A stretch of 24,033 bases of DNA from an uncultured Rickettsiales bacterium. GTDB taxonomy: Bacteria; Pseudomonadota; Alphaproteobacteria; Rickettsiales; UBA1997. Under the pieces are notes generated by a model. That model was not told the origin of the DNA. It made no database searches and was given only the letters and a program-made list of their open reading frames with translations. The position numbers and the translations under genes are program-made. Within the stretch, counting starts at the first letter, position 1, and each line of letters starts with the position of its first letter. The stretch is from contig CALXRO010000047.1 in NCBI GenBank assembly GCA_944390875.1, forward strand, positions 1 to 24,033, written 5' to 3'. Below are positions 1 through 7,726 of this stretch, in pieces.

Positions 1-120
1 CTTGTAAGAAAAGTTGATAAAAGAAGAGGACCTATATATATAAATATATTGTTAGGTCCTCCTTTTCTAATATGTTCTGTATATATAATATATTATATGT
101 ATTATTTTAATATGCAATAG
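1..120 (+). other. Window-edge segment with a short open frame of doubtful coding status
   Basis: Frame 1 is open from the window edge to a TAG at 118-120 (39 codons) and would encode a basic start followed by a hydrophobic tail. The same stretch contains a perfect 9-bp inverted repeat typical of a terminator, which argues that it is intergenic. The other two plus-strand frames stop at 5-7 and 15-17, so an upstream gene could equally end there. No family is recognised. Confidence 0.2.
26..68 (+). terminator. Terminator-like hairpin upstream of virB8
   Basis: GAGGACCTA (26-34) is perfectly complementary to TAGGTCCTC (53-61), giving a 9-bp stem with a GC-rich core and an 18-nt AT loop. It is followed by CTTTTCT and preceded by an A-rich stretch, so it could act on both strands. 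It probably ends the gene left of the window. It is one of the most GC-rich patches in this noncoding stretch. Confidence 0.5.
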
Positions 121-211
121 GTTTATACTATTTTTTTAAGATTTGCAAAAGAAATATATATTTATAATAAATACAAAATTAACATAAAAAATTATCAAAT
201 TATCTTACTGT

Positions 212-230
212 TTTTAGCCTCTTGCTAAAA
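212..230. promoter_or_regulatory. Perfect 7-bp inverted repeat overlapping a possible virB8 promoter
   Basis: TTTTAGC (212-218) and GCTAAAA (224-230) are perfect inverted repeats around a 5-nt CTCTT centre. A possible -35 (TTGCTA, 222-227) lies in the loop and right arm, with TATTAT at 244-249 after a 16-nt spacer. The dyad could be an operator for virB8-virB9 or a weak second terminator. The promoter assignment is a guess in such AT-rich DNA. Confidence 0.35.
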
Positions 231-283
231 TTATTTTAAATCTTATTATTATAACAAATAATTTAAACTATTATTTATAAAAT

Positions 284-1069
284 ATGTCTGAAAAAGAAGG
301 AAAAATAAGATATTCTGAAGTAATAAAAGACGTCTATGAAGAGGGAAAATACTTTGAAGATGCAATGGATTGGTATTGTCTAAAATACTTAAATGCTATA
401 TCTGAAAGGACATTTTTTATTATATTATCAATAATGAGTGTAATAATAGTTATTTTATTATATATAACATTTGACAACATTATGCCTTTAAAAGAGGAAT
501 TCCCTGTTTTAGTAACTCAAAAAGATTCTGTGAACTACTATACAACAATAGAAGCTGTAAAACCAGAAAAAATGAATTATAATTCAAATGAAGCTATATT
601 AAGATTATTATTAATAAGATATGTTAGAGAGTTATTTAATCATAATTACAAAAGTGGAAATATAGAAGATTTAAATGAAAAACTTTTAAAAATAAAAAAT
701 TATTCGACTAATGAAGTTTTACAAAAATTTAGAACAGATTTTAATCAAATTTCAGCTAATATGTTTAATAAAAATATTGAACAACGTGTTTATATTAAAA
801 CTTTTAAGTTTAAAGAAAAAAATAATGAAAATAGTAAGAAAAATAAAGTAATAAGCTTGTTAAGTAGTTATATTTTTACAAAAAAAATTCCTTCGGAAGC
901 AGAAATGGAATACGAGATACATATAATTACAAATAATGAAAAAAAAGTTATCAAACAAAAAATTTTATTGGATTTTAAATATGAAGCTATAAAATATAAT
1001 AATCTTAAGAAAGATTTTACTAAACCTATTTTGATTGTTACAAACTATAGAACTGTTGATATAAAATGA
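284..1069 (+). CDS. virB8: Type IV secretion system inner-membrane protein VirB8
   Basis: This is a VirB8-family protein, the bitopic inner-membrane assembly factor of P-type type IV secretion systems. It contacts VirB9 and VirB10 and helps assemble the periplasmic core. The 261-residue length is slightly above the family's usual size. A cytoplasmic N-terminus of about 40 residues, starting with the typical segment ending FEDAMDWY, is followed by one membrane helix (about 43-63). A periplasmic domain then has the NTF2-like pattern, with the YxxxRE-type helix 'IRYVRELFNHNY' and a C-terminal sheet ending in 'ILIVTNYRT'. No Shine-Dalgarno is visible, but the ATG is the first in frame and gives the expected N-terminus. 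Its stop overlaps the virB9 start by 4 nt (ATGA), so the two are translationally coupled. In Rickettsiales, virB8 and virB9 normally continue into virB10, virB11 and virD4, which do not follow here. Confidence 0.85.
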   Translation: MSEKEGKIRYSEVIKDVYEEGKYFEDAMDWYCLKYLNAISERTFFIILSIMSVIIVILLYITFDNIMPLKEEFPVLVTQKDSVNYYTTIEAVKPEKMNYNSNEAILRLLLIRYVRELFNHNYKSGNIEDLNEKLLKIKNYSTNEVLQKFRTDFNQISANMFNKNIEQRVYIKTFKFKEKNNENSKKNKVISLLSSYIFTKKIPSEAEMEYEIHIITNNEKKVIKQKILLDFKYEAIKYNNLKKDFTKPILIVTNYRTVDIK

Positions 1070-1821
1070 AAAAAGTTATTACAATATTTTTAATATTCTA
1101 TTTAGCAGCTAGCTCTTTTGCGGTACAGTTACCAAGAGTAATAGGTTCAGAAAAAAGATTTAGAGCTTATGTTTATAATCCAAACGAAGTTTATAGATAT
1201 GTTGGACATTACTTATCACAATCATATATAGAATTTGAAAAAGGAGAAACAGTACAAACAATTTCAATGGGCGATACAACTTCTTGGCAAACTACTGTTA
1301 TGGATAATAAATTATTTTTGAAACCTATATTAGACTTTGCAAATACAAACATGACAGTTATGACAAATAAAAGGACATATCATTTTGAACTTGATGCTGT
1401 TGAAGCTGCATCAGTTACAGAAGATGATGTTTTGTTTTATATAAAATTTATGTATCCGGAGTCAGAAGACAAAAATATCGTAGTATTTGATATGAATGAA
1501 AAAAGAAGTGATCTTCCTGACTTAAGAAACTTAGATGCTTATAATTTTGATTATGAGTACAGTGGGAGTGATAATATAGCTCCATCAAAAGTTTTTGATG
1601 ATGGCGAATTTACATATATAGAATTTCCAAACAAGAATAGTTATGAGATGCCTGCAATATATGCGGTTGATTCAGATGGTTATGAAATGATGGTTAATTA
1701 CAGAATAGTTGAAAATTATATAGTAGTTGAACAATTAGCAAGTAACTTTACACTAAGAAGCGGCAATGATATAGTTTGTATATATAATAATAACTTATTT
1801 AGTCTTAAGAAATTAAAATAA
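1066..1821 (+). CDS. virB9: Type IV secretion system outer-membrane complex protein VirB9
   Basis: This is a VirB9/TrbG/CagX-family protein, a periplasmic to outer-membrane core component that forms the secretion channel with VirB7 and VirB10. At 251 residues it is close to full length. An N-terminal Sec signal peptide has a hydrophobic core of about residues 4-15 and probable cleavage after SSFA (about residue 19). The N-terminal beta domain includes 'TSWQTTVMDNKLFLKP' and 'NMTVMTNKRTYHFEL'. The C-terminal domain carries the family pattern 'VFDDGEFTYIEFPN', then 'PAIYAVDSDGYEMMVNYR', then 'YIVVEQLASNFTLRSG'. Its ATG overlaps the end of virB8, indicating one operon. The gene after it on the same strand is exonuclease III, so the conserved virB10 neighbour is missing. 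No frameshift or truncation is visible, so the protein is probably functional, with its partners encoded elsewhere. Confidence 0.88.
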   Translation: MKKVITIFLIFYLAASSFAVQLPRVIGSEKRFRAYVYNPNEVYRYVGHYLSQSYIEFEKGETVQTISMGDTTSWQTTVMDNKLFLKPILDFANTNMTVMTNKRTYHFELDAVEAASVTEDDVLFYIKFMYPESEDKNIVVFDMNEKRSDLPDLRNLDAYNFDYEYSGSDNIAPSKVFDDGEFTYIEFPNKNSYEMPAIYAVDSDGYEMMVNYRIVENYIVVEQLASNFTLRSGNDIVCIYNNNLFSLKKLK

Positions 1822-1876
1822 GCAATTACAAATTACAAAAACTTTTATAATTTTCTCTATCAAGATTAATATGATT

Positions 1877-1900
1877 AAGCTTAATGCTTTTTTATTCTTT
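1877..1900 (+). terminator. Weak candidate terminator after virB9
   Basis: AAGC (1877-1880) and GCTT (1886-1889) pair around a 5-nt TTAAT loop and run into a T-rich stretch (1888-1900). The stem is only 4 bp, but the poly-T tail and the position between virB9 and the next gene fit a weak intrinsic terminator. Confidence 0.25.
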
Positions 1901-1963
1901 TCCTTTAAAATTATAAAATAACATTATAATATATACTATAATGACAATTATCAATATAACTTT

Positions 1964-2785
1964 ATGAAAATATCTACATGGAATGTTAATTCAATAAGAG
2001 CAAGAATTGAAAACTTATTAAGTTGGTTAAAAGAAACAAATCCCGATATTGTTTTACTACAGGAATTAAAATGTACTGATGATCAATTTCCTATTTTAGA
2101 ATTATCAAATTTAAATTATAACATAATCTATAAAGGACAAAAATCTTATAATGGAGTAGCAATACTATCAAAATACAAATTATATGATATAAAATATGAT
2201 TTGCCACTTTATGATATTATTGATTATGATAATGATTCAAGATATATAGAAGCTAAATTTGATATAGATAATAAAACTATTAGAGTTGCTTCAATATATG
2301 TACCAAACGGTGGCCCAGCATCAAATTTTACTGGGGATGATATTACTGAAACAGATAGATTCTATAACAAAATGAAATTTTGTGATAGATTAGTAAAACT
2401 TTTTAATGATAGTATTAAAAATAATGAAATATCATTTTTTGGAGGAGATTTCAATATATGTCCAGTATTGGAAAAAGATGTTTATAGTGTTAAAAAAGAT
2501 GGTGTTATAACATGTACGCAAAAAGAAAGAGATAAATTTAAAAATTTTCTAAATATTGGTATGCATGATACTTTTAGAGAATTAAACGAAGATCTTATTG
2601 AATTTAGCTGGTGGGGATATAGGCCATATTTTATGTTTGAAAAAAATCAAGGTTTTAGACTTGATGCAATATTGACAACTGATTATAGTTTTAAATTTGT
2701 TCAAGATTGTTATATAGAAAAAAAAGTGCGTGGTATGGAAAGACCCTCTGATCACGCACCTATGAGTTGTTTATTAATATTATAA
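1964..2785 (+). CDS. xth: Exodeoxyribonuclease III (AP endonuclease, ExoIII/Ape1 family)
   Basis: This is an Mg-dependent apurinic/apyrimidinic endonuclease and 3'-5' exonuclease of base-excision repair, in the endonuclease/exonuclease/phosphatase fold. All signature motifs are present: 'STWNVNSIRARI' with Asn7, 'VLLQELKC' with metal-ligand Glu34, 'YNGVAILSK' (62-70), 'YVPNGGP' with Tyr112, 'GGDFNICP' with Asp162 and Asn164, 'FRLDAIL' near 231, and the C-terminal 'PSDHAP' with Asp263 and His264. At 273 residues it matches the usual 260-280. It begins about 140 nt after virB9, past a weak hairpin, so it probably has its own AT-rich promoter. The convergent gene downstream ends only 18 nt away. 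It is an ordinary housekeeping gene, but its position interrupts what is usually the vir gene series. Confidence 0.95.
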   Translation: MKISTWNVNSIRARIENLLSWLKETNPDIVLLQELKCTDDQFPILELSNLNYNIIYKGQKSYNGVAILSKYKLYDIKYDLPLYDIIDYDNDSRYIEAKFDIDNKTIRVASIYVPNGGPASNFTGDDITETDRFYNKMKFCDRLVKLFNDSIKNNEISFFGGDFNICPVLEKDVYSVKKDGVITCTQKERDKFKNFLNIGMHDTFRELNEDLIEFSWWGYRPYFMFEKNQGFRLDAILTTDYSFKFVQDCYIEKKVRGMERPSDHAPMSCLLIL

Positions 2786-2803
2786 TAAAAAATACTTCAG
2801 TTA

Positions 2804-3181
2804 TTATTTGGCAGTCTGTTGTACATCATCTGTTTTTGAACAAAGATTGGCAAGCATCTTAATAATTTTTCCTATAGTAGAAATGCTTTTCCCAGCTGAC
2901 TCTACTGCATTGTCTTCATCTTTACCGTCTTTCCCAGCTTCTGCAATTTGATCACCCATATTCTCAATTGCGTCGGCAATATCACTAATGCCTCTTTCTT
3001 CAACAGCCTCATCTTCCGCGAAAGTATTTCTTGAATTTCTATTTTTTTTAGTACGCTCAGTCTTATTCTTATAACTATTCTCAGATTTTTTACTGCGATG
3101 GCTTGCTTTTTCAAGTGAGCTTGCGTCTGCTAAAATTGGCAAACATACAAAACTTGCTAATAACATTATGTTTTTTTTCAT
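2804..3181 (-). CDS. Small secreted protein of unknown function with strong Shine-Dalgarno
   Basis: No family is recognised. The 125-residue product starts at ATG 3181-3179. A perfect GGAGG lies at 3187-3191 (read on the minus strand), 5 nt upstream. This decides the start over an in-frame ATG four codons earlier. The N-terminus is a Sec signal peptide (MKKN, hydrophobic core about 5-19, probable cleavage after ADA near residue 21). The mature part is hydrophilic. A Lys/Arg/Ser/Asn-rich stretch (about 25-53) is followed by an acidic, Ala/Gly-containing region (about 55-100) with 'IADAIENMGDQIAEAGKDG', which probably forms amphipathic helix. A short hydrophobic helix, 'ISTIGKIIKMLANLC', comes near the C-terminus. 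The charge split and exported N-terminus suggest a periplasmic, surface or secreted factor. A TATAAT-like -10 lies at 3232-3237. The downstream xth gene converges on it. Confidence 0.72.
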   Translation of the reverse strand: MKKNIMLLASFVCLPILADASSLEKASHRSKKSENSYKNKTERTKKNRNSRNTFAEDEAVEERGISDIADAIENMGDQIAEAGKDGKDEDNAVESAGKSISTIGKIIKMLANLCSKTDDVQQTAK

Positions 3182-3191
3182 ATAAACCTCC

Positions 3192-3793
<602 letters not shown>

Positions 3794-3802
3794 TATTATT
3801 AC

Positions 3803-3943
3803 TCAAGCTGTTAAAGCTATTCTGCCTTTTGCTCTTCTGCTTTTTAAAACTTTAACACCACTTTTTTTAGTCATTCTAGCTCTAAAGCCATGTGTCCTTT
3901 TCTTTTTTGTAACACTTAATCTTCCAACTCTCTTAGTAGACAT
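3803..3943 (-). CDS. rpmH: 50S ribosomal protein L34
   Basis: This is ribosomal protein L34, a 46-residue basic protein of the large subunit. The central and C-terminal signature is intact: 'KKRTHGFRARMTKKSGVKVLKSRRAKGR'. I place the start at ATG 3943-3941 because it gives the family's usual 44-47 residues. The reading frame stays open 19 codons further upstream, but that extension has no L34 similarity. The N-terminus is unusual: the normally strongly conserved 'KRTFQPS' appears as 'KRVGRLS'. rpmH usually sits beside rnpA, but here it follows lpxI (77-nt gap) and precedes tRNA-Pro. The usual dnaA/oriC-proximal arrangement is therefore lost at this locus. Confidence 0.9.
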   Translation of the reverse strand: MSTKRVGRLSVTKKKRTHGFRARMTKKSGVKVLKSRRAKGRIALTA

Positions 3944-4020
3944 TAAAAACTCATAAATTCTTCTTATGGTTATTGTATTAATGACTTTTATAAAATACAA
4001 TACTTATATATCATAATCAA

Positions 4021-4842
4021 TCATTCAATTCCATAAATAAATACCTTTTTCTTTTTAGCAAGGGCTAAAACTTTTTCTTTATCAATTACTATACAATTTT
4101 TATAATCTAAAACAATACCGGCAAAACCATAATCACTTAATTGTTTTATGGTATTAACTCCTATTGATGGCAAATCTATTTTGTCAGTTTGCCCTATTTT
4201 TTTCATTTTAACCAAAATCGGCTTTCTACCTTTTTTATACTTCATATCACCACATCTTCTAATTAAGCCTGCAGTCCCTTCTATTCCTTCTATTCCAATA
4301 ATATTTTTCTGTTGAACAACTACACTTTGTCCTACATCAAAAGGACTTATCATATTCAACAAATCTACTCCTATCTTAATATCTTCTTGATATTCCTTAT
4401 TTATTTTCATCGATGTATTAGAACCTTCTTTTAATTTACAATCTTCAAGAATATCATCGATTTTAACAACATTAATATTTTCATTTTTAAGAAACTCAAT
4501 TATTATTTCAGAAATATTATTATCACCTAATTTTCTATTTTTTAGTATTTTTTTCAATAACAAAAACCCTTTAAAATCAACAAAAATACCTGATAATGAG
4601 GGTCTTTTTATGCCTCCGGCAAATACTATATTACTAACTTTATTTTTTTTAAAATAATTTAATATTTTACCAACTCTTCCTATTCCTGTTTTTATAAAAT
4701 TTCTACAATTATAATACTTTTTATCCTTTGTAAAATCTTTTAGTAAAACTACATATATTTCTATATTATTATAGTTGCAATAATCTATAATGTTTTTTGG
4801 CAAATTGCCAGATCCGGCTACCAAACCTATTTTACTAAACAT
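4021..4842 (-). CDS. lpxI: UDP-2,3-diacylglucosamine pyrophosphohydrolase LpxI
   Basis: LpxI hydrolyses UDP-2,3-diacylglucosamine to 2,3-diacylglucosamine 1-phosphate in lipid A synthesis. It replaces LpxH in alphaproteobacteria. Family hallmarks are the N-terminal 'IGLVAGSGNLP' (5-15), 'FAGGIKRPSL' (about 74-83), the C-domain 'GIEGTAGLIRRCGD' and 'PILVKMKKIGQTDKIDLPSIGVNTI'. The length of 273 residues is typical. The start ATG (4842-4840) shares one base with the lpxA stop (TAATG), so it is coupled to lpxA as in the standard alphaproteobacterial lpxA-lpxI order. The usual next gene, lpxB, does not follow; rpmH does. No defects are seen in the motifs. Confidence 0.93.
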   Translation of the reverse strand: MFSKIGLVAGSGNLPKNIIDYCNYNNIEIYVVLLKDFTKDKKYYNCRNFIKTGIGRVGKILNYFKKNKVSNIVFAGGIKRPSLSGIFVDFKGFLLLKKILKNRKLGDNNISEIIIEFLKNENINVVKIDDILEDCKLKEGSNTSMKINKEYQEDIKIGVDLLNMISPFDVGQSVVVQQKNIIGIEGIEGTAGLIRRCGDMKYKKGRKPILVKMKKIGQTDKIDLPSIGVNTIKQLSDYGFAGIVLDYKNCIVIDKEKVLALAKKKKVFIYGIE

Positions 4843-5705
4843 TACCTTCTTACTATTACTTGTCTTCTTGAATCTCCAACCATAAATTTTACTATATCAT
4901 TTATGACTTTTGAATTTTTGTATCTACTATTCTCCATTATTGTTGATAATATATCTGATATGTTACCATCTTTAGAACAAAATAATTCCTTATAAAAAGA
5001 CCTTAAATCATTCATATCTTTTTTAGAAAAATTCCTTCTCTTCAATCCTATTATATTTATACCTTCTAAGCTTGTTGTCCTTTTTGCTACCACTACGCCA
5101 TATGGTATAACGTCAAACTCAACTGGAGTCATGCCTCCTATCATTGAATGCTTACCTATGTGAACTTTTTGATGTATTGCTGATAAACCACCTATAACGC
5201 TATAATTACCTACATGTACGTGACCACCTAACGTAACATTATTCGCAAGAATACAGTTATTACCTATAACACAATCATGTGCTATATGAGTATTAACCAT
5301 AAGCAAATTATTATTACCAATTTTTGTGATCATTTTATCGCCTTTTGTACCAGTATGTATTGTGCAATGTTCTCTAATTCTATTATTGTTACCTATTTTT
5401 ATTTTTGATTTTTCTCCTGAATATTTAAGATCTTGTGGTTCTTCTCCTATAACAGCAAAAGGAAATATTTTATTATTATCTCCTATAGTAGTATATCCTT
5501 CTATTACAACATTTGATTTTATCTCACAGTTATTTCCTATAACTACATTATCTCCTATTACACTAAATGCTCCTATTGTTGACCCATCCCCTATCTTTGC
5601 ATTACTACTTACTATTGCTGTTGAATGTATCTTTACTCTTTTTTTGAGCAGCTTATAATCTATTGCATTCTTCCTAAAATCTTCCATAATATCTTGTTTA
5701 TACAT
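4842..5705 (-). CDS. lpxA: UDP-N-acetylglucosamine O-acyltransferase LpxA
   Basis: LpxA catalyses the first committed step of lipid A synthesis, transferring a 3-hydroxyacyl chain from acyl carrier protein to UDP-GlcNAc in the cytoplasm. The N-terminal two thirds (about 25-210) is a left-handed beta-helix of hexapeptide repeats ([IV]GDN/IGNN patterns). The catalytic His lies in 'THIAHDCVIGNN' (His143). The C-terminal helical part contains 'GINIIGLKRRNFSKKDMNDLR', a strong LpxA signature. At 287 residues it is about 20 longer than typical, because the chosen ATG (5705) adds a short N-terminal extension. An internal Met7 is an alternative start. A TTGATT-N18-TATAAT promoter lies upstream. The gene is the first of lpxA-lpxI-rpmH on the minus strand. 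lpxD and fabZ, which usually precede it, are absent. Confidence 0.95.
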   Translation of the reverse strand: MYKQDIMEDFRKNAIDYKLLKKRVKIHSTAIVSSNAKIGDGSTIGAFSVIGDNVVIGNNCEIKSNVVIEGYTTIGDNNKIFPFAVIGEEPQDLKYSGEKSKIKIGNNNRIREHCTIHTGTKGDKMITKIGNNNLLMVNTHIAHDCVIGNNCILANNVTLGGHVHVGNYSVIGGLSAIHQKVHIGKHSMIGGMTPVEFDVIPYGVVVAKRTTSLEGINIIGLKRRNFSKKDMNDLRSFYKELFCSKDGNISDILSTIMENSRYKNSKVINDIVKFMVGDSRRQVIVRR

Positions 5706-5730
5706 TTGTATAATAACGTTCGTTTGTCAT

Positions 5731-5760
5731 ATTATAAATCATAATTATTAATATAATCAA
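5731..5760 (-). promoter_or_regulatory. Candidate sigma-70 promoter for lpxA-lpxI
   Basis: On the minus strand, TTGATT (5755-5760) and TATAAT (5731-5736) are separated by 18 nt. The -10 is about 25 nt upstream of the lpxA ATG. AT-rich background makes chance matches common, but the position fits. Confidence 0.45.
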
Positions 5761-5868
5761 ATAAAATTTTGCTACAAAATGTTACGAATTAAATAATATT
5801 GCTTTATATTCATACACTTAACTTAAAGATTTATAAATTTGATTATTATATTAATTTAATTTTTTAAT

Positions 5869-5897
5869 TTGACTAAATATAAAAAATATTATATAAT
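5869..5897 (+). promoter_or_regulatory. Near-consensus sigma-70 promoter of the Imm11-like gene
   Basis: TTGACT (5869-5874) and TATAAT (5892-5897) are spaced exactly 17 nt, matching 11 of 12 consensus bases. This predicts a start near 5904 and a leader of about 75 nt. The leader holds an AT-only inverted repeat and then AAAGG 6 nt before the ATG. Confidence 0.65.
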
Positions 5898-5978
5898 CAG
5901 ATCAACATAGTATAACAAAACCACAAAAAAGTTACTGTGTTACTATTTATTTTATTAATAAATGAATAAAGGTAGCAA

Positions 5979-6578
5979 ATGTCTAATAATATAGTAATAA
6001 AGAGAAATAATGATATTTTTAAAATATCTACGGTTAATTATTTATTAAAGTATGATTCAAATAGTAATATTGATAGCCTTAATTTAGTTATTTGTAAAAA
6101 AATGAAATATAAGAATAGAATATTTAAGTTCAAAACTACAAATAAACTAATAAGTGTAGAAAGAATTAAGTGTTATGACTTCTTAGGTAATGATAAATTT
6201 ATTCCATTAATTAACTTAAAAGCATTAAATACACTAAAACTTTTGAATGAAAATGATTTTGAAATTTTTAATACTGAAATATTTGATTATAATGGTAAAC
6301 TCATATCAAGCGAATACAAGTTATTAAACATATTATCAAATTTTCAGATTGCAGATTTAACAATAAGTAAAATTGAAGAATGCTTTGTACAAAATAACAT
6401 AAAACTTGGATATTATACTAAATTGAAATTAAATAAAAATTTAAATATCGGTAGTTCACATATTTTCCGCGATAAAATAAATAATGGTATAAATAAGTAT
6501 GTATCAAAATATTTTTATGAAATTTATAAAAAAGAAAAATTAACTGGTTTAAGCTTCAGTAAAGTAGAAATGATCTAA
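5979..6578 (+). CDS. Imm11 (DUF1629)-like protein, putative immunity protein
   Basis: The 199-residue product resembles the Imm11/DUF1629 family, named from immunity proteins in polymorphic-toxin systems, although many members are uncharacterised. The resemblance is in the C-terminal half. 'YKLLNILSNFQIADLTISK' (113-131) matches the family's 'vvNvl...D...S' segment, and 'SHIFRD' (160-165) the 'hlFr' strand. 'YVSKYFYEIYKKEKLTGLSFSKV' (174-196) matches the ending 'ivSe.fk......tGl.F..v'. There is no signal peptide or membrane segment, so the protein is cytoplasmic. Translation starts behind AAAGG. The gene stands alone between its own promoter (5869-5897) and a strong terminator. No toxin gene with Rhs, LXG or similar features is nearby. 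The family call is from memory of the pattern. The N-terminal half is diverged, and a non-immunity role is possible. Confidence 0.55.
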   Translation: MSNNIVIKRNNDIFKISTVNYLLKYDSNSNIDSLNLVICKKMKYKNRIFKFKTTNKLISVERIKCYDFLGNDKFIPLINLKALNTLKLLNENDFEIFNTEIFDYNGKLISSEYKLLNILSNFQIADLTISKIEECFVQNNIKLGYYTKLKLNKNLNIGSSHIFRDKINNGINKYVSKYFYEIYKKEKLTGLSFSKVEMI

Positions 6579-6584
6579 TATACA

Positions 6585-6628
6585 AAAACCAATACGATAT
6601 CACTTCTGTATTGGTTTTATATTTTTTA
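6585..6628 (+). terminator. Strong intrinsic terminator after the Imm11-like gene
   Basis: AAAACCAATAC (6585-6595) pairs perfectly with GTATTGGTTTT (6608-6618), an 11-bp stem with a 12-nt loop, followed by ATATTTTTT. The A-rich upstream arm also suits termination from the opposite strand. This is the clearest terminator in the window. Confidence 0.85.
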
Positions 6629-6771
6629 TTAACTTTATATATATAAGTAAATTATATTAACTATATACATAAACACAATACACCTTATGATATATATAAA
6701 AACTTCAACAATCATTATAATATAAGACTATATATTATACAAATAATATTTTGTCATAGTAATTTAATTTC

Positions 6772-6790
6772 TTATGCATAAAATGCATAA
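6772..6790. repeat. Perfect 8-bp dyad downstream of lepB
   Basis: TTATGCAT (6772-6779) and ATGCATAA (6783-6790) are perfect inverted repeats around AAA. There is no T-tract on either side, so it is a poor terminator. It could be a protein-binding dyad or an mRNA 3'-end hairpin for lepB. Part of it (ATAAAATGCATAA) recurs at 7773-7785 across the Myb gene start, possibly by chance. Confidence 0.35.
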
Positions 6791-6833
6791 TATAAATATT
6801 TCATATTTAAATTAATTATAAAAAAATACCACT

Positions 6834-7607
6834 CTATACTATCTTCTTAAAAAATCTTTTAAATCTTAAAATTTTATGCCATTTCCAAAATTTAAAAAGC
6901 GAATCATCCTTTGAAAAAAATATTAATTTTGCTTCTCCCATTATGTTTTTATATGGCACAAAACCAGTTTCCTTAAATCTACTGTCAAGGGAATTATCTC
7001 TATTGTCACCCATAAAAAAATAATATCCATCTGGAACAATAAAATAACCATCCCCCATTGGATCATATTCCATTTTTTGCAAGACTTTTATATTTTTTCC
7101 TTCCAAATTTTCTAAAAAAACCAATGATACCCATGGTTCTCTCCTATCATAATATTCTCCAACATACTCTCTTGGAACTTCAACATCGTTAATATATAAT
7201 ATATTATTTTTAACTAATATTTTATCACCAGGCAGCCCTATCAAGCGCTTTATATAATTTGTTTTGTTATCGGCTGGTAATTTAAATACTATAACATCCC
7301 CCCTTTTTGGTTTTTTAAAATCAAATAATCTATTTTTTATTATAGGAATACCAAATGGAAATGAGTATCTGGAATAACCATATTTAAATTTTGAAACAAA
7401 TATATAGTCACCTTCTAAAAGCCCAGGCTTCATTGAACCCGAAGGTATATGGAATGGTTCAAAAAGCAAACTTCTTATCAAAATAGCAAGTATCAACGCA
7501 TATACAATACTTAGTATTATACTTTCTTCATTATTGTTTTCTTGTTTTTCTGTATGTATTTGATCTTTTTCTAAAGTTTCATTTTCATTTGTTTTGTCTT
7601 CAACCAT
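6834..7607 (-). CDS. lepB: Signal peptidase I
   Basis: This is type I leader peptidase, a membrane-bound Ser/Lys protease that removes Sec and Tat signal peptides on the periplasmic side. A charged, acidic N-terminus (1-28) precedes one membrane helix (about 30-48). The catalytic Ser58 is in 'IPSGSMKPGL' and the catalytic Lys120 in 'NYIKRLIGLPGD'. Box C/D 'KRGDVIVFK' and box E 'MGDNRDNSLDSR' (199-210) are intact. Its length of 257 residues is typical for Rickettsiales-type enzymes. A promoter on the minus strand (TTGAAT-N16-TATAAT, 7637-7664) lies just upstream. The gene is monocistronic here and divergent from the Myb-domain gene. The rnc neighbour common elsewhere is absent. Confidence 0.96.
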   Translation of the reverse strand: MVEDKTNENETLEKDQIHTEKQENNNEESIILSIVYALILAILIRSLLFEPFHIPSGSMKPGLLEGDYIFVSKFKYGYSRYSFPFGIPIIKNRLFDFKKPKRGDVIVFKLPADNKTNYIKRLIGLPGDKILVKNNILYINDVEVPREYVGEYYDRREPWVSLVFLENLEGKNIKVLQKMEYDPMGDGYFIVPDGYYFFMGDNRDNSLDSRFKETGFVPYKNIMGEAKLIFFSKDDSLFKFWKWHKILRFKRFFKKIV

Positions 7608-7636
7608 AATAATTCATTTATTTTAGTAATAATTTT

Positions 7637-7664
7637 ATTATATTATATTTATGATAAAATTCAA
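7637..7664 (-). promoter_or_regulatory. Candidate promoter of lepB
   Basis: On the minus strand, TTGAAT (7659-7664) and TATAAT (7637-7642) are spaced 16 nt. The -10 is about 30 nt upstream of the lepB ATG. Confidence 0.5.
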
Positions 7665-7726
7665 ATATTCATTATAAATATTCTTAGAATATGTACAAAA
7701 TTTACTTATAATATATTTTAAAAACA

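Noticed and set aside
3944..4000. N-terminal extension of L34 to 65 residues
   Set aside because: The extra 19 codons have no L34 similarity and exceed the family length.
5326..5658. Plus-strand frame opposite lpxA
   Set aside because: Its periodic Ser-Pro-Ile pattern is the reverse reading of the hexapeptide repeats of lpxA.
5911..5936. 26-nt near match (23 of 26 ungapped) between the Imm11 leader and the lpxK coding strand at 13642-13667
   Set aside because: Composed mostly of A with short C/T runs, and the second copy codes for normal lpxK residues; chance is likely in this composition.
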